Shown in pieces: positions 39,344-46,753 of a stretch of DNA of 64,000 bases (position 1 is its first letter; every line of letters begins with the position of its first letter). Position numbers and translations under genes: made by a program. The notes under the pieces are model-generated. The model was not told where the DNA came from. It saw nothing but the letters and a program-made list of their open reading frames with translations, and made no database searches. The DNA is from Sandaracinaceae bacterium (GTDB lineage: Bacteria; Myxococcota_A; Polyangia; Polyangiales; Sandaracinaceae), in the NCBI GenBank assembly GCA_020633195.1, contig JACKEC010000015.1, positions 620,001 through 684,000 on the forward strand. The letters are read 5' to 3'.

Positions 39344-41029
39344 TCAGTGGAACGGGCAGCCGCTCGCCTGCGCGGCGGCGGGGGCCTCGTGGAGCAGGAT
39401 CGTCTTCTGCGGGCAGTAGCGGGCGGCCTCGCGGACCGCGGCGTGGTGCTCGGGCGCGGGCGTGTCGGTGAGGAGCGCGACCTTGCCGTCGTCGGCGAGC
39501 GTGAAGACCTCGGGGGCCTCCTCGATGCACACCGCGTGGCCCTGGCAGAGGTCGCGGTCGAGGGTGATCCGCAGCAGCGGGGCCTGTGCCGCCACGGTCT
39601 GCGGCGGGACGGCCTGGGGCGCGAGCGCCTCGGGGACGCTCACGGCGGGCGCGCGGCGTGCCTCGACGATCGCGCGGCGACGGTAACGAAGCTTGCACGG
39701 CTCCGACGGGCCGATGACGAGCCCGTGGAAGTTCGGGCGCACGTCCTCGGTGACGAGCTCGAACTCGTAGCGGCGCAGCAGGGTCGCGAGGATGGCCTTG
39801 ACCTGGAGGAGCGCGAACGCGTTGCCCATGCACTTGTGGCGGCCGCCGCCGAACGCGATGAACGCCCACGGGTCGTCCCCCTCGCTGCGCGGCGGGGCGA
39901 AGCGGTCGGGGTCGAACGCGAGCGGGTGGGCGAAGTGCTCGCTCATGCGGTGCGAGACCGTCGGCGAGATGACCAGCCAGCTGCCCGCGGGCAGGTGGTA
40001 GTCCTTGTAGACGAAGTCCTTCACCGCGACGCGGATGAGCATGAAGAGCGGCGGGTAGAGCCGGAGCGCCTCTTTGACGGCGTTCTCGGTGATCGGGATG
40101 CTGCGGAGCGTCTGGTAGCTCGTGGTCCCGTCCTCGCCGTAGGTGCCGTCGAGCTCCTCGATGACGCGGCGCAGGTAGTCGGGGTGGCGGCACAGCTCGA
40201 TGAGCGTCCACGCGGTGGCGACCGAGCTGGTGTGGTGCCCGGCGAACATCGCGGCGAGCAGCATGCCGGTGATCTCGTCGTGGGTGAGGGGCCGGCCGCT
40301 CTTGTAGCGGGCCTCCATCAGCGTCTGGAGGAAGTCCTCGCCCTCGCGGCCCGAGGCGAGGCGCGCCTCGATGATCCCGCCGATGAGCTCGACGAGCCGC
40401 GTGCGCGCCTTGTCCCGCTTGCGGAAGGACGGGATGGGCAGGTGCGCGTCGATGTACGCGAGCGGCGTCACCCCCTGCTCGAGGTCGTGGTAGATGCGCG
40501 CGAACTCCTCGGTCATCCCGGAGCGGAACTCGGAGCCGAGGAGGCAGTGCGACGACGTGTAGTTCGTGAGCACGCGGCAGTAGTCGACGACGTCGAGCTC
40601 GCCGGCGTCGCCCCAGCCCTCGATGCTCTGCGAGACCTCGTCGAGGATCGTCTCGCCGTAGGTCCGCATGCGCCCGTCCTTGAGCGCCGGCAGGAGCATC
40701 TTGAATTGCTCCGCCATGATGTCGTGCGGCGCGTCGTAGACCAGCCCCTCGCCGAACACCGGCGTCATGATCTGGTAGGCCTCGCGCGGGTCGAGGACCG
40801 CGTCCTTGGCGCGGAAGATCGCCTCGTGCGCCTCGGGGCCGAAGAACGCGACCATGCGCCGGCCCGCCACGTCGACCGCGGCGACCTCGCCGAGCTCGCG
40901 GCGCGCGCGCTCGAGCAGCCCGATGGTGTTCCGGACGAACTCGACGGTGTGGCCGACGAGCGGGTAGCCGCCGGGGAGCAGCGGCGGGGCGCGGAGGCCG
41001 GCCGGGATGGGGTCGTTGCGTCGCAGCAT
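39344..41029 (-). CDS. cyp51: CYP51-type sterol 14-alpha-demethylase fused to ferredoxin
   Basis: 561 residues. Residues about 1-450 are a cytochrome P450 with CYP51 signatures: AYQIMTPVFGEGLVYDAP (B' region), I-helix AGHHTSS (263-269), ExxR in KEALRLYPP, and heme Cys in FGGGRHKCMG (Cys400). A Pro/Ala linker (about 455-484) leads to a small 3Fe-4S-type ferredoxin (about 486-550) with DLCQGHAVC and YCPQKT. CYP51 removes the 14-alpha methyl of lanosterol-type sterols in three oxidations; the fused ferredoxin would supply electrons. A CYP51-ferredoxin fusion is known from Methylococcus. It overlaps the hydroxylase gene by one base (TGATG). Confidence 0.93.
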   Translation of the reverse strand: MLRRNDPIPAGLRAPPLLPGGYPLVGHTVEFVRNTIGLLERARRELGEVAAVDVAGRRMVAFFGPEAHEAIFRAKDAVLDPREAYQIMTPVFGEGLVYDAPHDIMAEQFKMLLPALKDGRMRTYGETILDEVSQSIEGWGDAGELDVVDYCRVLTNYTSSHCLLGSEFRSGMTEEFARIYHDLEQGVTPLAYIDAHLPIPSFRKRDKARTRLVELIGGIIEARLASGREGEDFLQTLMEARYKSGRPLTHDEITGMLLAAMFAGHHTSSVATAWTLIELCRHPDYLRRVIEELDGTYGEDGTTSYQTLRSIPITENAVKEALRLYPPLFMLIRVAVKDFVYKDYHLPAGSWLVISPTVSHRMSEHFAHPLAFDPDRFAPPRSEGDDPWAFIAFGGGRHKCMGNAFALLQVKAILATLLRRYEFELVTEDVRPNFHGLVIGPSEPCKLRYRRRAIVEARRAPAVSVPEALAPQAVPPQTVAAQAPLLRITLDRDLCQGHAVCIEEAPEVFTLADDGKVALLTDTPAPEHHAAVREAARYCPQKTILLHEAPAAAQASGCPFH

Positions 41030-41733
41030 CAGATGGAGGTCCCGAAGACGAGGTCGGGCAGCGGCGTCACCGACGCGTAGTTGTGCCCGTGCTTGTTCAG
41101 GTGGTGCTTGTGGTGCTTGAGCGTGAGGTAGTTGATCACGCCGAACGCCGGGTGCTCGAAGCGCATCCCCGAGTGGATGACGATGTGGAGCGTCGAGTAG
41201 ACGAAGAAGACCGCCGCGAACGCGGTCCAGTGGATCGGCCCGATGAGCGCGGTCACGGCCATGAGGAGGCCGAGGCCCGCGAGCATCTCGATCGGGCTCA
41301 GGTAGAGGCTCTCGAGCGCGCTCGGGAAGCGGACCCGGTGATGCACCGCGTGCACGTAGGGCATCAGCGCCTTGATGTGCATGAAGCGGTGCATGAAGTA
41401 GTAGGCGAAGTCGTAGACGATCAGGACGCCGAAGCCCTGCAAGACGATTTGCCAGACGGGCGTCGCGGAGGTGCTCACCGTCCACGGCGCGAGCCCGTAG
41501 ACGAGGCCGATCGTCGACAGCGTGGAGAGCGTCCCGGTGACCGCGACGGTCCACCGGTAGTTCGCCTTCGAGACCTTCATCTCGATCGGCGCGCGGAGGA
41601 GCCGCGCCTGGAAGCGCGGCGAGCGGTACGCCCAGGAGAGGAACGCCATCAGCACCGCGTCGACGAAGAGCGTCACGCCGATCGCGACGTGGAAGGGGAC
41701 GTGGTCGAGGAGGTGGCCGGACAGGTCGGGCAT
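41029..41733 (-). CDS. Fatty acid hydroxylase/sterol desaturase family membrane protein
   Basis: 234-residue di-iron membrane enzyme. Three His clusters are present: HRFMH, HAVHH and HHKHH, plus HIVIH, between about five hydrophobic segments. The end NYASVTPLPDLVFGT fits the family. ERG25-type C4-methyl oxidases and ERG3-type C5 desaturases share this fold; the His spacing here does not decide between them. The operon context makes a sterol substrate very likely. ATG 41733 is chosen as the first Met before the first helix; it is 8 bp after the ERG2-like gene stop. Confidence 0.85.
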   Translation of the reverse strand: MPDLSGHLLDHVPFHVAIGVTLFVDAVLMAFLSWAYRSPRFQARLLRAPIEMKVSKANYRWTVAVTGTLSTLSTIGLVYGLAPWTVSTSATPVWQIVLQGFGVLIVYDFAYYFMHRFMHIKALMPYVHAVHHRVRFPSALESLYLSPIEMLAGLGLLMAVTALIGPIHWTAFAAVFFVYSTLHIVIHSGMRFEHPAFGVINYLTLKHHKHHLNKHGHNYASVTPLPDLVFGTSI

Positions 41734-41741
41734 CGCGACCC

Positions 41742-42299
41742 TCAGATCTTCCCGCGGACGAGGTTGCCCAGGACCGCCTTGGTGTAGACGCCTACGGTAC
41801 GCGAGAGCGCGCTGACGTCGAGCGTCGACGAGAGCCCGTCCGCGAACCCGAACGGCAGCATCGCGGGGATCACCCCGCGGGCGTACTCGAGCGCGAAGCA
41901 CCCGTCGGGCATGCGGTAGCCCTCGGCGGTGCCCGGCGAGAGCACGTGGAGGTCGCCCGGCCGGTACACGCGCTTCTCGAGCTCACCCTCCGCGTAGGCC
42001 CACTGCTCGCCCTCGAGGATGAAGAAGAAGTCCTTGGCGTAGAAGCGGCCGGAGTGGCCCTCGGTGCCGATGGGGCTCCCGAAGATCATCACGTACTCGG
42101 TGATCGACGCGTGCAGGACGAGCATCTGCCCCATCGCGCCGCCGGCGTTGTTGAAGATCCACTCGTGGCCGTCGCGGATGTGGCCCGGGTAGCGCTCCTT
42201 CAGCGCCTCGCGGATGGCCTCGATCATCTCGGGCAGCGGCTGGCCGATCACGCCGCGGACGATCTCGTGCAGGACGTCGGGGTCGAAGAGGTAGCTCAT
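41742..42299 (-). CDS. ERG2/sigma-1-receptor-like C8 sterol isomerase
   Basis: 185 residues matching the ERG2/sigma-1 family along almost its full length apart from the N-terminal membrane helix: YLFDPDVLHEIVRGVIG, HEWIFNNAGGAMGQM, LHASITEYVMIFGSPIGT, EGHSGRF, VYRPGDLHVL, LEYARGVIPAMLPFGFADG and LSSTLD. Fungal ERG2 moves the C8(9) double bond to C7(8). The eukaryotic N-terminal transmembrane helix is absent. It overlaps the preceding gene by ATGA. Strong evidence that the locus makes sterols past the lanosterol stage. Confidence 0.9.
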   Translation of the reverse strand: MSYLFDPDVLHEIVRGVIGQPLPEMIEAIREALKERYPGHIRDGHEWIFNNAGGAMGQMLVLHASITEYVMIFGSPIGTEGHSGRFYAKDFFFILEGEQWAYAEGELEKRVYRPGDLHVLSPGTAEGYRMPDGCFALEYARGVIPAMLPFGFADGLSSTLDVSALSRTVGVYTKAVLGNLVRGKI

Positions 42300-45200
42300 C
42301 GGAGGCTCACCTCCCGGCGGCTCGGCCGGGGCTTGTCGAAGAGGTGGGCGTAGCGCGCGCGGAGCCCGTCGTCGTCCTCGGCGAGGGTGACGCACTCGGC
42401 GATCAGCGCCTCGACCTCGGGGCGCGCGATCTTCACGGGGGCGTCGGGGACGAACATCGCGTCGTTGCCCTTGGCCATCGCGAGGGTGCGCGCCGCCATC
42501 CACAGGGGCAGCAGGCAGAAGAGCCGGATCGCGCGGTGCTCGGCCGGGATCAACAGCGTGTACTCGAGCGCCGAGTCGAGGCGCGCGCGGGCCAGATCGA
42601 ACACCGGCGAGACCGCCGCGTGGGCCCGACGCCGCTGCAGCGGATCGGCGAGGGACGCGACGGGGAGCCCCTGCCGCGAGCACTCGACGCGCGGCACGAA
42701 GGTGACGTTGCGCGCGAGGTCGTCGGTGACGTCCTTGAGGATGTTGGTGAGCTGGAGCCCCGTCGCGAAGCCCTCGGCGTGATCGCGCAGCGCGATCGCG
42801 ACCGCGCCCTCCGGGTCCTCGCCGATGTAGTCGACGAACAGATCCGTGAGCAGGTGCCCGACGGTGCCGGCGACGTAGTAGCAGTAGCGCTCGAGGTCCC
42901 CGATGGTGTGGACCGCGGTGACGCCGTCCTCGCCGGGGCGCCGGTGCGTGTAGAGGTTCATGCCGCGGGCCATCTCGGTGACCCAGCGCGCGCACGTCGC
43001 CCGGGTCGCCTCGTCCTGCGCCGCGTAGACGCGCATCACGCGGGGCAGCTCGCGGGCGAGCCGCAGCTCGGCGTCGTCGCCGTCGATGGTGTTGAACGCG
43101 CGCGCGAACGGGACCGGGTCCGCGCCGTCCTCGAGCACCGCGCAGAGCTGCGCGAACAGGTCGTCCTTGAGCGACGCGTCGACGGCGACGTGGTCCTCGA
43201 CCGTGTCCGCGATGCGGCACAGCAGGTAGCCGAGCGACACCGAGACCTCGAGCTTCGGAGGCAACAGCGCGATCGGCCGCGAGAACGTGCGCGAGACGTC
43301 CGCGAGGCTCTCCCGGCAGAAGGCCCAGTCGGCCTTCAGGCCCTCGTGGATCGGCGAGGCGTGCTCGGGCCTGGGCCGGCGCCGGCGCGCGCGGGGGCGC
43401 TCGGCCTGCCGGGCCTCGCACGCCGCGAGCGCCTCGACGACCTCGCGGGTCACGCGCCAGTCGTCGTGGTCGCGGGCGGCGAGGGCGCGGGCCGCCTGCA
43501 CGATCGCGTCGCTCGACGCGGCGCCGGCGGCGACGAGGGCGCGCAGCGCGCGCGCCGTGTCGGCCGGGTCGCCGCTCGGATCGAGCGCGGCGACGAGCCA
43601 GCGCACCGCGCGCCGCGGCGCCGGATCGCCGGGGTGGACGCCCGCCGCGAGCAGCGCCTCGACCGCCCACGCGGTGCGCGAGACGTCCTCGCCGAAGCTG
43701 CCGTCCTCGCGCTGCAGGCCGTCGAGCCAGCGAGCGGCTCGCTCGAGCGAGCGATCGAGATCCGCGTCGCTCGCGTCGGGGGCGCGCCGCGCGACCGCCT
43801 CGAGCGCGCGGCACGCGAGCGCGGTGAGCTCGAGCTCGCCGGCGGCGCCGGGCATGGACGCGACCGCGCGGGTGCGCGCGAAGCCGCCGCTGCCCGTCTG
43901 GCAGTCGAGGAGCGCGCGGACGCCCTCGGCGTGCGCGGCGATGGTGACCTCGTCCCAGGGCGCCCCCTCGAGCAGCACCAGGTGCAGCTCCGCGAGGTGG
44001 CGGCACTGGATCTCGTGGGGCGCCTCACCGGAGCCCGGGCTCTTCGAGAGGAGCCGCGGGAAGCCGTCGACCGCGAGGCGGCGGCGACCGAGCGTCATCC
44101 GCGCCGCCATCCCGACGCGCATCGGCGTCGCGACGATCGCCCGCATGCACGACAGGGCCGGCCCGGCCAGCGTCGCGTCGGGCACCTCGCCGATCCGGGT
44201 CGCGATCCGCTCGAGCTCGCGCAGGAGCGTCGCCGAGCCGCGCTCGATCGCTGGGCCGACGGAGACCTCCGTGCGCTCGGGCCGCTCGGCGCCCGCGGAC
44301 GCCACGACCGGCGCCGCGGTCGGGACGAGCCCCGCGAGCTGCGGGATCGGGTGCGTGGTCGAGCTGCGCGCCCGCACCGCCGCGTCGAGGGACGGCGGGA
44401 CCACGAGCGCCGCGGGCCACTGCATCCACTCGCCGAAGCTCGCGAGGCGCGAGAGGCTGCGCTCGCCGACGACGGCGCCGCCCACGGCCTGCGCCGCGAT
44501 GCGCAGGAACGCCGAGCCGAAGCTGCGGCGACGCGGGTCGGCGCCCGCGAGGATGTCCATCGTCCGCCGGCGCTCGCGCGGGTCGGCGCGGAGGGTGCGG
44601 AACATCGCGCGGCGGATCGCGGTGGCGCTCGCGTCGTCGCGGCGGAAGCAGTGGTAGAGCGCGTTCGAGAGCAGCTCCGGCACGTAGCTGCGCCGCTCGG
44701 TCGCGTACGCGTCGAGGTCGTCCGTCTGGGCGCAGGCGCGCGCGTCGAGGAACCCGAGCGTCATCCCCATCGCGGTCATCGGGTGGACGTGGCCCACCGC
44801 GTCGCCGACGAGGCGGACGTCGCCCTCGCCGAAGGTGGTGCGCGGGCGGAACCGGTTGATCGCCCAGCCGCTCGGGCCGCGCTCGAGCGCGGCGCGGAGC
44901 GCGGGGCGAAGCGCCTCGGGCATCACCGGCGCGAAGCCGTCCCAGAGCGCCTCGGTGGACCGCGCGCGCGGGCCGAGGGCGATCGGCACGTCGAGGCAGC
45001 CGCGGATCAGCCCGTCGGCGATCCTGTAGAACAGCGCCGGCCCAGGGCCGCCGAGGACGAGGTGACCGAAGCCTTCGAAGGGCAGCTCGACCCCGCGCAG
45101 CTCCACCGCGGCCATGTACGAGAGGGGCGCGCTCTCGCCCTCGCTGTGACGGAGGCTCTTGCGGACCGTCGAGCGACGGCCGTCGGCCCCGATGATGCGG

Positions 45201-45649
45201 CCCGCGCGCACGTCGCGCGCGGTGCCCGCCTGTCGATCCTCGACCCGCAGCGTTCCGTCCGCGATGCGCACGACGCGGGAGCCGTTGACGATCTCGATCC
45301 CGTCGGTCGCCCGAGCGGCCTCGCGCAGCGCGTCCACGATCGCGTGGTGCTCCGCGCTCAACGCGACGCCGTTCGAATACGGCATCTCGATCGGCTCGCT
45401 CCCGTCGTCGGGGAAGATCACGAAGCCGTAGCCGGCGAGCGCGCGCGCCTTCTCGAGGTGACCGATCCGCAGCGAGTCGAGCACCTCGACCCCGGTGGGG
45501 TGGAGCCACTCGCCGGCGAAGCGCTTGGCCGCGCGCGGGTCCGCCTCGAGGACGAGGACCGACGCGCCGCGCTGCGCGTGCGCGATGGCGGTGGTGCACC
45601 CGGTGGGCCCGCCGCCCACGACCACGACGTCGTATGTGCTCTTCTTCAT
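42296..45649 (-). CDS. Squalene epoxidase-toroid-squalene synthase fusion
   Basis: 1117-residue protein in one frame. (1) Residues about 1-420: squalene epoxidase-like flavoprotein with VVVGGGPTGC (8-18), GEWLHPTGVEVLDSL, intact GADGRRSTVR (154-163) and VGDAVGHVHPMTAMG (281-295). (2) About 545-745: an alpha/alpha-toroid of the prenyltransferase/terpene-cyclase type with QW-like units LLDCQTGSGGF and LQREDGSFGE, and GDPADTARAL, a degenerate version of the cyclase DxDDTA motif. (3) About 765-1110: squalene synthase with CRIADTVEDH (first Asp motif, 811-820), YCYYVAGTVG and LTNILKDVTDDLAR (second Asp motif). The protein would make squalene from two farnesyl diphosphates and epoxidise it. Confidence 0.9.
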   Translation of the reverse strand: MKKSTYDVVVVGGGPTGCTTAIAHAQRGASVLVLEADPRAAKRFAGEWLHPTGVEVLDSLRIGHLEKARALAGYGFVIFPDDGSEPIEMPYSNGVALSAEHHAIVDALREAARATDGIEIVNGSRVVRIADGTLRVEDRQAGTARDVRAGRIIGADGRRSTVRKSLRHSEGESAPLSYMAAVELRGVELPFEGFGHLVLGGPGPALFYRIADGLIRGCLDVPIALGPRARSTEALWDGFAPVMPEALRPALRAALERGPSGWAINRFRPRTTFGEGDVRLVGDAVGHVHPMTAMGMTLGFLDARACAQTDDLDAYATERRSYVPELLSNALYHCFRRDDASATAIRRAMFRTLRADPRERRRTMDILAGADPRRRSFGSAFLRIAAQAVGGAVVGERSLSRLASFGEWMQWPAALVVPPSLDAAVRARSSTTHPIPQLAGLVPTAAPVVASAGAERPERTEVSVGPAIERGSATLLRELERIATRIGEVPDATLAGPALSCMRAIVATPMRVGMAARMTLGRRRLAVDGFPRLLSKSPGSGEAPHEIQCRHLAELHLVLLEGAPWDEVTIAAHAEGVRALLDCQTGSGGFARTRAVASMPGAAGELELTALACRALEAVARRAPDASDADLDRSLERAARWLDGLQREDGSFGEDVSRTAWAVEALLAAGVHPGDPAPRRAVRWLVAALDPSGDPADTARALRALVAAGAASSDAIVQAARALAARDHDDWRVTREVVEALAACEARQAERPRARRRRPRPEHASPIHEGLKADWAFCRESLADVSRTFSRPIALLPPKLEVSVSLGYLLCRIADTVEDHVAVDASLKDDLFAQLCAVLEDGADPVPFARAFNTIDGDDAELRLARELPRVMRVYAAQDEATRATCARWVTEMARGMNLYTHRRPGEDGVTAVHTIGDLERYCYYVAGTVGHLLTDLFVDYIGEDPEGAVAIALRDHAEGFATGLQLTNILKDVTDDLARNVTFVPRVECSRQGLPVASLADPLQRRRAHAAVSPVFDLARARLDSALEYTLLIPAEHRAIRLFCLLPLWMAARTLAMAKGNDAMFVPDAPVKIARPEVEALIAECVTLAEDDDGLRARYAHLFDKPRPSRREVSLR

Positions 45650-45658
45650 CGTCGTCCC

Positions 45659-46744
45659 TCAGTAGAGGAAGGGGATCATCCGGAAGCGCGCCCGCTGGCA
45701 GTAGCGCTCCCAGAGCTCGCCGTACTTGGCGCGGCACTTCTTGTCGTCGCGCCACGCGCGGTGGACGAGGAGCGCGATGAGCCAGCTCGGCAGCAGGTAC
45801 GGGATGATCGAGGCGTCGCCCGCGAGCAGCGTGAACGACCAATAGACCATGATCTCGCCCGTGTAGTTGAGCTTGCGGCCGATGCCCCAGAAGCCGCTGA
45901 CGAGGATCTTTCCGTCGAGCGTCTCGGCCGTCTTGCCCCAGATCTTCGTCTCGCGGTTGCGCTTGAACTCGTGCTTCTGCTGGTTCGCGCCGCGGAAGAT
46001 CCAGAGCCCGAGCAAGAAGGTGCAGATGAGCGCGCCAGCCTGCCAGGTGGGGATCGGATCAGTGTGATCGACGAGGTACCAGCCCACGATCGAGTAGGCG
46101 AAGGGGACGAAGGCGTAGTCGCCCCACACGAGCATGAAGCCGAACTTCTCGGCCACGATGTCCCACGTGTAGAGCATCCCGTACTCGAACTGGAAGTAGT
46201 TGAACACGTAGACGAAGGTGAACGCCTGGTAGAGCATCATCTGCGTCGTCAGCTCGCCCAGCTCGCGCCACTGAACGAACGCGAAGGACGCGTTGAGCAC
46301 CGCGAGGCCCATCAGGGACGGGCGGTAGCTGAACATCTTGATGTCGACGCCGAGCCAGCTCGGGTTGAGGTCGACGCCGTACCAGAGATCCGAGATCAGG
46401 CCGCCGAGCCCGCGGCGCCGCTCGGACTTCGCGGTGAGGTAGAGGATCGCGGTCAGCGCGACGCTGAAGAGGTTGGCCGCGACGAAGAGCCCCCAGAAGT
46501 GCTCGTGCACGACCGTGAGGTCGACCCAGCCGAGGTAGGTCCCGCCGGCGAGCAGCGCCGCGCCCACGAGGAACAGCGCGAGGCCGTTGAGCTTGTAGGT
46601 GAGGCGGGTTCCGTCGGCGAGCTTGGCGCCCTTCTGCTTGGAGCCCGGGACGAGGATCGAGCCCACGAACAGGAACGCGACGAAGCCGGCGGCGAGCGCC
46701 AGGCCGAGGGCGAGGGTGGTCGGGTCGGTGATCGGTCGAGGCAT
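45659..46744 (-). CDS. C14-sterol reductase family (ERG24/DHCR7/LBR-like)
   Basis: 361-residue polytopic membrane protein with about eight hydrophobic segments. Family signatures: WYGVDLNPSWLGVDIKMF, LVWGDYAFVPFAYS, GFWGIGRKLNYTGEI and the C-terminal VHRAWRDDKKCRAKYGELW, WERYCQRARFRMIPFLY. These are shared by ERG24 (C14 reductase), DHCR7 (C7 reductase) and ERG4. With CYP51 in the same operon, reduction of the 14(15) double bond is the most likely step. It sits nine bases after the stop of the cyclase fusion and nine bases before the start of the epoxidase-synthase fusion. Confidence 0.92.
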   Translation of the reverse strand: MPRPITDPTTLALGLALAAGFVAFLFVGSILVPGSKQKGAKLADGTRLTYKLNGLALFLVGAALLAGGTYLGWVDLTVVHEHFWGLFVAANLFSVALTAILYLTAKSERRRGLGGLISDLWYGVDLNPSWLGVDIKMFSYRPSLMGLAVLNASFAFVQWRELGELTTQMMLYQAFTFVYVFNYFQFEYGMLYTWDIVAEKFGFMLVWGDYAFVPFAYSIVGWYLVDHTDPIPTWQAGALICTFLLGLWIFRGANQQKHEFKRNRETKIWGKTAETLDGKILVSGFWGIGRKLNYTGEIMVYWSFTLLAGDASIIPYLLPSWLIALLVHRAWRDDKKCRAKYGELWERYCQRARFRMIPFLY

Positions 46745-46753
46745 CGTCGAAGC

